DNA of 64,000 nucleotides from Agrypnia vestita. Lineage: Eukaryota; Arthropoda; Insecta; Trichoptera; Phryganeidae. The notes below the pieces were generated by a model. That model saw only the letters and a program-made list of their open reading frames with translations, ran no database searches and was not told the origin of the DNA. The translations under genes were made by a program, and so were the position numbers. How positions within the stretch are numbered: the first letter of the stretch is position 1; the number at the start of each line of letters is the position of its first letter. Where the stretch lies: assembly GCA_016648135.1 (NCBI GenBank), contig JADDOH010023667.1, positions 1-64,000 on the forward strand, written 5' to 3'. Positions 38,701-45,359 of the stretch are shown in pieces.

Positions 38701-39525
38701 GTTTGGTTTATCCCATTGCGATATTCCGAGAAGGCTATTATAGTAATACTTTTTGCCCGATGAGCTGACATGCTCGGTCCACACCTCATTGGAGCTGTAC
38801 GACCCTCTGCTGTTCTCCGAGCTTCCGTTTTCTCCTCTTCCGTGACTACTATGTTCTCGCTTATTACTTTTATTTCTGTCTCTTCTGGGAGACATGGCGA
38901 TACTCTCAAGCTACGCTTTAATCTCTACTTGGTTACCTACAATGCAAATATGAGAAAAATATATGAAAATTTCAAACAATAGTTACCAACGATTCTATGA
39001 AAATGGATAGCTTTGCTTTTGACATAGTTCGACTGAGACGATCAAAGTAAAAATGTGTTGTATACTGTTTTGTTAGTTCACTATATATATCAAATCATCA
39101 ATAAAGGCACTGAATTTGCTGCAGCACTTTATTTAAAATATTAATTAAAAAAACGAAATGTCGAAATCGCACAATGAATTATCAATACATACGCAGAACA
39201 CATCCAATATTGATTAATTGTCCAAAAATACAACTTTCTGGAGAGTACGCAGCAGCATCGCTGATGTATGGAAAGTCTGGTTCGACGTGTTCCAGTAATA
39301 CGGCCAATATATACCTGGAAAGATTTATGTATAAAACGAAAACTGTTTAATGCGCATGCAACATGTGGAAGCAAAATAGGTATCTCAATGACATGGAACA
39401 CTTTTCGAAAATAAGTGCTCTGTCTATTTAAAAGCATTTCAAATCATTACTTACGTTAGCAAAAAAGTCGCCGGGAAGAGAACGAAACAAATCAAGGGTA
39501 AAAAGTGCAGAATTTCAAATGCCAT
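23780..39525 (-). CDS. DRAM-family autophagy modulator (DRAM2-like), 7 exons
   Basis: Six-TM lysosomal membrane protein of the DRAM/TMEM150 (Frag1/DRAM/Sfk1) family, linked in mammals to autophagy. Exons: 39455-39525, 39193-39314, 31487-31635, 26415-26492, 26118-26256, 25135-25286 and 23780-23881. All are GT-AG; phases 2,1,0,0,1,0 join to 270 residues, the usual family length (human DRAM2, 266). Family marks: HFLPLICFVLFPATF at the N-terminus, FPYISDAAAYSPESCIFG (human LPYISDTGTTPPESGIFG), SMVANFQ (human GIVANFQ), VHYTGAFMCFGFGTVYFWIQ, WHYHVASTASEWVVA (human YVYHVVSAICEWTVA). It ends in an acidic, Val-rich tail NPEDVMVVAK. Start ATG 39525 gives a TM1 right at the N-terminus. Intron 2 (7.5 kb) contains the WAC-like gene on the same strand. 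A long open frame follows the stop (separate entry). Confidence 0.92.
24000..24950. mobile_element. CAGGGTGTCTCA-type inverted-repeat element
   Basis: Left end ACAGGGTGTCTCATAGATAG then AAAAACTTTGGGGAGTC and CACTTTGGGTGAAATGTCAA. The same words occur at both ends of 34290-34797. The right end (CATGAGACATCTATA at about 24936) is degenerate. Non-coding, in DRAM intron 6. Confidence 0.5.
25388..25608 (-). pseudogene. Duplicated piece of the DRAM tail frame inside a DRAM intron
   Basis: The frame at 25369-25557 repeats the DSQIADQQ.KSNGDIFNC and LRDNEHFNSNI.KTCNMR stretches of the downstream tail, with a few changes. It lies in the intron between DRAM exons 5 and 6, and there are no splice sites to use it. 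It abuts an inverted-repeat element (25615-25875). Confidence 0.75.
25615..25875. repeat. Inverted-repeat element next to the duplicated tail piece
   Basis: Left end CAGTTTAACGATTTTAGTGC and right end CTCAGCACTATAACGGTTAA are inverted copies with a few mismatches. The interior has a CpG-richer patch. Confidence 0.45.
27577..28688. mobile_element. AAGCAAAGGCAGC-family MITE, copy 2, interrupted by a solo LTR
   Basis: Left end GAGGTATAAAAGCAAAGGCA, right end GGGATATTGCTGCCGTTGCT then ATTATACCCC. Extra subterminal copies of AGCAAAGGCAGCAATATCC lie at about 27727, 27758 and 27790. Removing the LTR (27843-28525) leaves about 430 bp, close to the size of the copy at 4098. Confidence 0.7.
27843..28525 (-). 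mobile_element. Solo LTR of an LTR retrotransposon
   Basis: On the minus strand it runs TGTTGATACGTG ... CCCCATTTCA (TG...CA), flanked by near-identical 5-bp target copies (TATAT / TACAT on the plus strand). Order of signals on the minus strand is as in an LTR: TATAAAAG at 28329-28322, then AATAAA at 27930-27925, about 80 bp before the end. It is GC-richer than its surroundings; the short frames inside (28045-28526) are taken as non-coding LTR sequence. BEL/Pao or Gypsy type cannot be decided. Confidence 0.65.
28690..30735. other. DRAM intron 3, no gene
   Basis: AT-rich, no coding frame or recognisable element. It contains a perfect 13-bp stem hairpin at 29795-29828 (GCCACAAAAGTAC / GTACTTTTGTGGC). 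Confidence 0.45.
30741..30935 (+). mobile_element. LINE 3'-end fragment
   Basis: Matches the 3' end seen at 63320-63570: TTGGGAAAGTAAAAGAGGCG, TGGACTGATAAAGCCGCTGT, GAAGCCTATATCAAGCAGTG, AAAGATGAAGGCTC. It holds a short internal duplication (AGTGAAGG.TA.AGAATA). Confidence 0.6.
31732..31925. repeat. Palindromic MITE
   Basis: Arms of about 60 bp: GTGATTGGTGTTTAATTGTA, ACGGTGATTGGTAA and, inverted, ATTAATCACCGTTACAAACA, AACACCAATCACACAATCAC. Non-coding. Confidence 0.7.
32770..32924. repeat. GGCCAGTTGTTTGATCA palindromic MITE, copy 1
   Basis: Left GGGCCAGTTGTTTGATCAGT, right ACTGATCAAACAACCGGTCC. Arms continue through AATAGTTAAG / CTTAACAATTAC and TAGATTTTTGCATTTT / AAAATCTATGCTTTTT. Confidence 0.7.
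33305..33550. repeat. Palindromic MITE / long hairpin
   Basis: Arms: AAAGCCAAAGGGGTATTTGT, TTTCAAACTTTACAGGAGAG and AACGATTTCCATATGTTTTT against GGAAATCGTTTCATAATAAA, CTCTCCTGTAAAGTTCGAAA and CTCTTTTGGCTTTTTGCCCT. The centre is about 33420. Confidence 0.7.
34290..34797. mobile_element. CAGGGTGTCTCA-type inverted-repeat element, palindromic copy
   Basis: Left CACGGTTTCTCGTAGCTAGT and right TAGCTACAAGACATCCTGTA. Interior arms share CACTTTGG.TAATGTCAAC and GTTACGGAGATAAGCGACAT with their inverted forms at 34675-34720. No transposase frame. Confidence 0.65.
34977..35414. mobile_element. CAGGGTGTAAC MITE, full copy
   Basis: Left CAGGGTGTAACATCACTAAT and ATACTTTATAGGTAGATTCC; right GGAATCTACCTGTAAAGTAT and GCTGTCACACCTG. 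Partial relatives lie at 12438-12665 and 42050-42183. Confidence 0.7.
35878..36185. repeat. Large palindrome
   Basis: Arms of about 110 bp at 35878-36000 and 36065-36185 share GACAGTTATTGTATAACATT, TATATTGTCACCAATTT, TTAAGTTTGAAAGG and TTTGAAATTAATGA with their inverted forms. The spacer is about 65 bp. Non-coding. Confidence 0.7.
36190..37740. other. DRAM intron 2, no gene
   Basis: AT-rich, without a convincing coding frame. A stretch at about 36830-36880 (AAGATCACAATATATCAATG and TGATTTTCTCAA) resembles the SINE-like repeat at 41575-41725. Confidence 0.4.
37750..37755 (-). promoter_or_regulatory. Candidate poly(A) signal of the WAC-like gene
   Basis: Minus-strand AATAAA about 150 bases after the WAC-like stop; a second lies at 37625-37630. 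Confidence 0.4.
37906..38895 (-). CDS. wac: WAC-like adaptor (WW domain + C-terminal coiled coil), single exon
   Basis: 329-residue intronless frame. WAC proteins (Drosophila Wacky) are nuclear/cytoplasmic adaptors tied to Bre1/RNF20-40-dependent H2B ubiquitination and to mTORC1 and autophagy control. The N-terminus is Arg/Ser-rich. A WW domain sits at about residues 39-64: WTEHVSSSGKKYYYN and SQWDKP, with both Trp and the Tyr triplet (human WSEHISSSGKKYYYN). The middle is Ser/Thr/Pro-rich. The C-terminus from about 235 (LSKYVSNELVKHVTGWPAEV, then ELKCARAVVRHMEIKATL, YLRQQIES, KNQNS-like KSQNS) matches the human WAC coiled-coil end. Human WAC is about 647 residues, so much of the central region is absent. 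The ATG has good context (GCCATG). It lies in DRAM intron 2 on the same strand. Lack of introns beside intron-rich neighbours suggests a retrocopy with a kept frame, or a compact native gene. Confidence 0.88.
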   Translation of the reverse strand: MSPRRDRNKSNKREHSSHGRGENGSSENSRGSYSSNEVWTEHVSSSGKKYYYNSLLGISQWDKPNDWVDPPSRRNPTSSRDNEADNADHGSSKRYKEGSSNHTETSYRDQHSDSRSRNPHYSHNTEVQVLHDTDTSSGGSTPVLDTANKIKTTIQDVHNSVPMVSALPRNLSHQVPSTPVTYSSSAMNHCTPSIHSEPVNRHTPLNVLLSKSKIEGIQNTAAYGNFTQSESPMLSPSLSKYVSNELVKHVTGWPAEVLERQAQKYSDEAYTLGDLQCMRVCTELKCARAVVRHMEIKATLQDQKLMYLRQQIESIKDVKSQNSIINNDL

Positions 39526-40112
39526 AACAACGCGTTCCCATTTACAGCAAACGATATACAAATTATTTATCGGATACTTGTTGAGACTGATGTAGTTTAC
39601 GAATCACAACAGTGTGTAAAGATGTCAGATGAAAACCGATTTTTCATTATAATTACTCAGCCAAAAACCGATAAGCAAAGCCGTTTTGGAACTGTCATGC
39701 CATTTTTGTCTATGGTATCCATAGAAATGAGACACGATGATATCTAGTATCTATGATCAAATAATTTTTTATCATAATGCTTTTACTATTATTTATCTAT
39801 GGCTTTAACTCACCTATAAAATAAAGTCCGTCCAACTTATCTGGAGAATAAAGGAGGGCGTCCCAATCGTTGTGGTGCTGCCCATAGTCTAAAAATTATC
39901 TCATTTTTAGGGAATTTTTTGCAAATTCGTTTTTTCTTAAACAATTTATTAAGCAGTATACGACACGATAAAAACAAAAAATGTAAACTAATGTACAAAT
40001 AAATTCATAAAAATATACATTCGCAAAATACACGTCACCAAATGGCGTTTTTTCAAAATCAAAGAAAAATACAATTTTCAGAAAAATAAAACCAAACAAT
40101 AATAATCCTTTT

Positions 40113-40300
40113 AGGCCGGCGCCACATTACGCAGATATTCCGCCGCGTCTTATCCGTTGCGCCAAATCGGCAAAGCAAATAGATCGACCGATCATCCGCG
40201 TAGTGTGTTTAATAAGCGCATATTGTATGGAAAGAAATATAGCGATGTTCCGCGACAGAAGAGACGCGGCGGAAGATCCGCGCAGTGTGGCGCCCGTTTT
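40113..40300. mobile_element. GC-rich MITE inside the DDE transposon
   Basis: Left GGCGCCACATTACGCAGATA then TTCCGCCGCGTCTTA; right AGAGACGCGGCGGAAGATCC then GCGCAGTGTGGCGCC. About 35-bp inverted ends, about 190 bp in all, much more GC-rich than the host DNA. Confidence 0.7.
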
Positions 40301-40371
40301 ATTCGATGTCTCATATCTAATAATCTGACCTCCATGTTTAACTCAGTAACACCTAAGGATATCAATCGGTT

Positions 40372-40516
40372 TAGGGCCGTTGTATCAACTTGGTTTATAG
40401 TAATGTTTCATTCAAAGCATAGATATTTTGCGTTTTCCACCGATCAAACAACTCACTCTCGTAAAAATCTATGCTTTAAATGAACTATTGCTACAAAGTT
40501 GATGCAACCAGTCTTT
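40372..40516. repeat. GGCCAGTTGTTTGATCA palindromic MITE family, copy 2
   Basis: Left GGCCGTTGTATCAACTTGGT, right ACAAAGTTGATGCAACCAGT. The interior contains CGATCAAACAACTCACTCTC, like copy 1. A left-end fragment of the family also lies at 47649-47690. Confidence 0.6.
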
Positions 40517-40559
40517 AATGTGCATAAACAAAAAAGTTTATTTTTGAAAAAAAAGATGT

Positions 40560-41332
40560 TTATACAAATGAACACGTTAGTTTCCCCTCCTGCATTGACA
40601 ATTATGAAGCGCTGACCTTTAGATACTGGTTTGAATACACCTTCGACATCTTCACTTTGCCTACATTTGTGTGAGGTATGTATATATGTTTCATTTAGTT
40701 ATATGACTGGCCGCCGATTCAAAGAAGTTTCATTCTTCCTTAATTCATACAAGAATTTTGCTCTCATGGCACATATTAATTATATCATTGCGTTCTATAA
40801 GCACCTTATGGTTACTTTTAGTCTTTCGAAAACGAAAACCTAGCTTATGCAGTAATTTACGTAATGTCTCACGATATCCTTGAAAATTTATGTTTTCTTT
40901 CAATACCTTTTGCAGTTTACTTAATCTAGGTAACTCTTTCTTAAAAGTACAAAAATCGTGTATCTTTCGTCTGATGATTCCCAAATCAAAGTCATCAATA
41001 TCAATTTTTCCACTTATCCTTTTTCTTTTTTTTCCGGGTGTAGATATTTTAATGCCCATTTCCACGGCCGCTTTATCTTCTTTAACTGTTTTGTAAATTG
41101 CCAATTGAGAAATACCCGAAGAAATTGTATAATAGTAAAATAAAAAACTAAGTATGGGAAAATCATTATAACTGCATGGCAGCACTAACCTGAAACGGCG
41201 GCAATACTGGGCAATACATCTTTGAACAAAATCAAACGGTATAATTGGGGCTTTTAGACATTGTTCCTCTTCAAAAAACGTGTGCATTTTCAAGATTATT
41301 TCCCGAACACCGCTTTTAATGGTTTTTGGCAT
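40560..41332 (-). pseudogene. DDE_3-type transposase: intact N-terminal part, broken catalytic part
   Basis: The N-terminal 195 codons (40745-41332) are open from ATG 41332: MPKTIKSGVREIILKMHTFF, an insect transposon helix-turn-helix segment, then DFDLGIIRRKIHDF, LPRLSKLQKVLKENI, YRETLRKLLHKLGFRFRKTK, LIERNDI. It then frameshifts near 40760 into the start of the DDE domain. There the expected LDETWIHT-type motif reads LNETYIHTSH, so the first catalytic Asp appears as Asn, and an in-frame stop precedes it. Recognisable protein ends with SKGQRFIIVNAGGE near 40570; the rest of the domain is gone. Inactive. Confidence 0.75.
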
Positions 41333-41574
41333 GGTGACAGTCTAAAATTTTCTTAAAAAACTATCGAAACAGTCGTGAAACCCTCTGTAAACAAAGTCTG
41401 TCAAAGGTCTGTCAGCTGTAGATAATCCAATATGGCGTCGTTAGTTCTAAATTTGGCCATTCTTCAGATAAGTTAGACGGACTATATCGCATTTTGTTTG
41501 ATGATTGTCGCTAGAATATAAAGGGGCGTTCACATAAAGCATTTACAGAAAGTTCATTAATACAATCATACAAT

Positions 41575-41725
41575 GCATTCAATGCTAAGTTCCAGAGGTT
41601 TTAGGTTCGATTTCCAGTGCGGTCACAATATATCTACGTGATTTTCTCAATAGTGGGTTTTTGTGGTGTGTTTCGCTACAGTTATTTGGCCTCATAATCT
41701 ATTGTAGCCTTAAAAATAAAATGTT
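41575..41725 (+). repeat. SINE-like repeat with B-box-like promoter
   Basis: A GGTTCGATTTCC B-box-like word at 41608, followed by TGCGGTCACAATATATC, GATTTTCTCAA, TTTTTGTGGTGTGTTT and an A-rich end (GTAGCCTTAAAAATAAAATG). Its 3' half recurs at 59575-59655 with an (ATA)n tail. Confidence 0.45.
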
Positions 41726-42049
41726 GATTCTCAAACCATGATAAACCAGTAAAAGTAATCTTCAATGCATCACGACTAATAAATGGACAAATACTGTAAA
41801 TATTTAAATGATATCATTAGATTTTAAAAATTTGTTTAAATAATTTATTCCCGCCATTTTTATATCTTTATTTTTAATACCCTACTGGGATACTTCTTTT
41901 GCCAATTTGTACAAACTAAAATATTAAATAATCTTTGTAAATATGACTTTCACGATAGAGACGTATCTCAGAGATCCCAACTGGGGAGAAACAAAGCAAC
42001 TCTCGTTATGACGGAGCGGCGAGTGCAAACCCACTTTACGCCATCCTCT

Positions 42050-42183
42050 TTTCCATCAAAATAAAACTTTGAAGTCGCGTATCTTCATAACTATTGATAT
42101 TAGGACATTGTTGCTAAAACATATTCATAATAGAGGTAGGAATCTACATGTGAAGTATTATGGAATGGGTCTGTTACACCCTG
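42050..42183. mobile_element. CAGGGTGTAAC MITE, right half
   Basis: AACTTTGAAGTCGCGTATCT, ATAACTATTGATATTAGG, GGAATCTACATGTGAAGTAT, ending TGTTACACCCTG. Matches the right half of 34977-35414. Confidence 0.6.
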
Positions 42184-42218
42184 TACATTATGTACTAGGT
42201 ATAAAAATTGCAAGTAAT

Positions 42219-42300
42219 AGGCATGATGACAGATTTTGAAATAACATTCTATATTGTAGGTACATGTCTATTATAACCGAAAATAATTCGCTTATTGCTA
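42219..42300 (+). repeat. GGCATGATGACAGATTTTG repeat, copy 1
   Basis: AGGCATGATGACAGATTTTG then AAATAACATTCTATA, TACATGTCTATTATAACCG. Further copies lie at 60589-60665 and at 60822-60855 plus 62139-62190 (split by mariner). Confidence 0.7.
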
Positions 42301-42355
42301 AGTAAATAAAGCTCATATTCAATCCCACAATACATGTATTCTGTCGCCATCAATG

Positions 42356-42776
42356 ACAACCGTGCCGTGCGCGTCTACAAAATGAATCGCGCGCAGCACG
42401 GTTGTCGCGCCGCGGCAGTGGGTTTTGCTCAGCATTTTTCAATATAAAATCTAGGCAAATGAAAAAACGCGCGACAGAACGCTGCATGTCGCGCGCGACA
42501 AGTCGCGCCAGTGGGTTGTAGCGTTTAAGCCACGTACTCACTAGGGGACAAATTGCCTCTCAACATCACGCGCGGCATAGAGTCTGCGTGACGTTGCAAC
42601 GTCGCGTACTGTTCCACGACGTCGCGCACAACATAGCGCGGTATTTCTACGTGCCGTGTAAACAACGTTTCCATGCGCACGGTACCCGAGCGAGCTCACC
42701 GCGACATTGCGCCGCGCGTCAGTATCACGTGGTATGTTTACAAGTGAATGCGCATGCGCTGTATCCATCAACATGA
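42356..42776. repeat. CpG-rich block of short palindromes
   Basis: Dense CGCG words in AT-rich DNA. It includes an inverted pair ACAACCGTGCCGTGCGCG / CGCGCAGCACGGTTGT at 42356-42408, a direct pair GTCGCGCC(GCGG)CAGTGGGTT / GTCGCGCCAGTGGGTT at about 42404 and 42503, and a second CpG-rich segment at 42555-42760. The high CpG density and end motifs suggest one or two young GC-rich MITEs rather than a promoter island. Confidence 0.5.
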
Positions 42777-42779
42777 CAT

Positions 42780-44040
42780 AAGTGTGGGAAAACGAAATTG
42801 TTCTCCAACTAATTGAGCTCTACCAAAGTCATACAATGTTGTGGGACACTTCAAATTAAATAATTAAATATTATATAAAATAAGTACTTAAATTATTTTA
42901 AAAGATTGAGATCAATTTGTTTCACATATGTCTGCGAATTTCTTAATCCGAGGAGTTCAAATATCAAATTGAAATCAATATTTTCGCCACAATTACCTAT
43001 ATAAATATTGGCATTAAATTTGACAGATGTCTTTTATTTTTGTTGGGATTAAAATCAACATTATTATAATTTTGCTATTATAAGAAAAAGGCGGTTTATT
43101 CGGCAGAAATTATAGCAATGAATAATATAATAAATAAAAATTGATTATTTATGGAGCGCCATTTAAAAAAAATTAAGAGACAGTGAAACAATGCACAGCT
43201 TTTACTTGTATGCAGTGCAAGTCTTTGGTAAAAATAATTTACTTTGAAGTAAATTATTTTTAAAAATAAAATTTCATTTTATTTTATTTAAAACAAAATT
43301 ATGTTACTAAAACTCAGTTAAATAAATGCAAAGTTTTTTTTATTCTTTGATAAAATTACACAACTATTTAGTACAATACAATAAATAATGTTCAAAGGTG
43401 GAACAAAGATAATTAAATAAATAATGTACCTATTCTAAAATAAACTTTAAAATAATATCTTTAATTCTATATGAAAAATATAATACCATAAGAATCCTCT
43501 TAAATAAGTTAACACATTTGCTAAGATTTAAAATCTAAACATGGAAGATCAATAAATGGACTAGGTATTTTCATAAAGTTCATAAGTAATGATTAATTTA
43601 ATTTTTAATATATAAGTTAGATGAGTAGATTTAAAAATGGCTTCCGAATAATAAAAGTATCTACATAACAATGATGAATGAAAGTAACAAAGGCAGAAAA
43701 CAAACAGTGAAAAAGTGAATACATAATTCATAAATCGTTGAATACTTCGTAAAAATTATTTCACTACAATATCTATTCTACAGAGTGTTGTATAAAAATG
43801 TTTATTTTCTATAACACTTGTATAAAATTGCTCCTTAGTAAAAGGACTGCTATTGTAAAAATATTATTTATTTTATAAAAATAACAGAAAATATTATTCA
43901 TGTTCGTCAGAAAAATATGTGTTAGAGATTTTTTCTTTTGAATTTGATTTAAATACTCTGTTTAGTATTTAATTTATTTAACATTGAATTTGTTATATTT
44001 ATAAGTATTACATGCAATTTTTATATTATGGAAATATTTT
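42780..44040. other. AT-rich intergenic DNA
   Basis: No coding frame, RNA gene or clear repeat is seen. Confidence 0.4.
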
Positions 44041-44044
44041 GCGA

Positions 44045-44595
44045 GAGGGGCTGTTCAAGTATTACGTAAGCAGAATTTTAGTAATTTTTAACCCCCCCCT
44101 CCCCCTTGTCAGCAAAAGTAAGCAAAGCTCTAACTCGCCCCTTCTATGCTTACGTAATCATTGGTAAGTATATATTTTATATTTGGAATTTAATTTTGTA
44201 TATAAGTAGGGTTGCTATATTATGTGCTTAAATCAGTGTCTACTAAATTTTACAAAAAAAGATGAAAAATAGATAAATATGAATAGCGTGTACAGTAATT
44301 TACCTGCTCCAGTTCTTTCTAACTTAACCATAAAACATTGTGTGAGAGCGGGTTAGCAATAAAATATTTTGGGGAATCCCTGAACATGCTCTTCGCTTTC
44401 AAGTATAGACTAGTAGGGTTGCCATATGTGTTCAAATCAGAATCTACAAAATTTTGCTGAAAAATCAGAAAAAGTAAATAAATATTGCTGACGCAATCAC
44501 CATCCGGACCCCCCCGTCCCCCATGACATCAAAAATAAGCAAAGCTAAGACCCCCCATCTCCCTTTGCTGCTTACGTAATACTTGAATGGCCCCA
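44045..44595. mobile_element. MITE with TTCAAGTATTACGTAAGCA ends
   Basis: Left GGGGCTGTTCAAGTATTACG and TAAGCAG; right GCTTACGTAATACTTGAATG and GCCCC. Subterminal blocks are pyrimidine-rich (CCCCCCCTCCCCC) and repeat the AAGCAAAGCT word. About 550 bp, non-coding. Confidence 0.75.
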
Positions 44596-44986
44596 AACCT
44601 ATAAACATCGAAATTACTTTTGAAATAACAACATGAAAGGTGATTTAAAAATAGAATAGGATATTTATTGGCACAAAATGGCGCCTTTTTTCAATTTAAC
44701 AATGCAATGATGCGAACAAGATGAATTTAATGGGTAAATACTAATTCAACAGGCCAGGGCCAAAAAATAAATCATTTATAAACAGTTTATTCAAGTTAAG
44801 TGAAGTTTCTTAAAGTATCTAATAATAAATAAGACATTTTTAAAACAAAATGTACTAATCAACGTATATACGTATTGTGTGCAGACATTGTTATGTATAT
44901 AGTATGTCCCACTCGTTGACTAATAATTGACACCCTGCAACCATAGATATTTTTTCAAAATGTGTATTGAAAATTATGATCCAAGG

Positions 44987-45354
44987 TGGGTGGTTCCCAA
45001 CCTTTATGAAATTATGGCACACTACAAAAATTATAAATTTTTCGCAACACAATAATTTTTTCAAACTCTTAAATTATCTAAATATATACCACCTACTTCA
45101 CCTGAAAAAAGTAACATGATGCGATTCTTTGTAATAAATGTTTTATGTAATAACATAACATTAAAATATCTTAAAGGGAAACAATGGTTAAATAATTACA
45201 AATCGAAACATTTAATAATATTATGATGATAATGCGTTCATTTCATAAGTAAATAAGACATAATTAAATATAGGACAATAGAGTCAAATACACACTTGGA
45301 TTTTACTATAAGCAACAAATAAGCATCAATCGGCACACCGGTTGGGAACCACTG
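44987..45354. mobile_element. hAT-like non-autonomous element
   Basis: Ends TGGGTGGTTCCCAACCTTT and (inverted) CAGTGGTTCCCAACCGGTG, with subterminal GGCACAC. They are flanked by 8-bp target copies ATCCAAGG / ATCTAAGG (7 of 8). The 8-bp duplication and the ends are hAT hallmarks. 368 bp, no transposase. Confidence 0.8.
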
Positions 45355-45359
45355 ATCTA

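Larger units (their letters stand above)
39824..41483 (-). mobile_element. IS630/Tc1-like DDE transposon with TIRs, decayed and invaded
   Basis: About 25-bp inverted ends: left AGTCCGTCCAACTTATCTGG from 39825, right (inverted) AGTCCGTCTAACTTATCTGA ending at about 41483. It encodes the minus-strand transposase remnant at 40560-41332. Two other inverted-repeat elements (40113-40300, 40372-40516) are inserted in it. TA-type target duplication is plausible, but the exact edge is uncertain. Confidence 0.7.

Noticed and set aside
37933..38909. Several frames on both strands overlapping the WAC-like gene, including a 184-codon one
   Set aside because: They are shadows of the WAC-like frame: no family resemblance, and their openness follows from the GC-rich coding sequence beneath.
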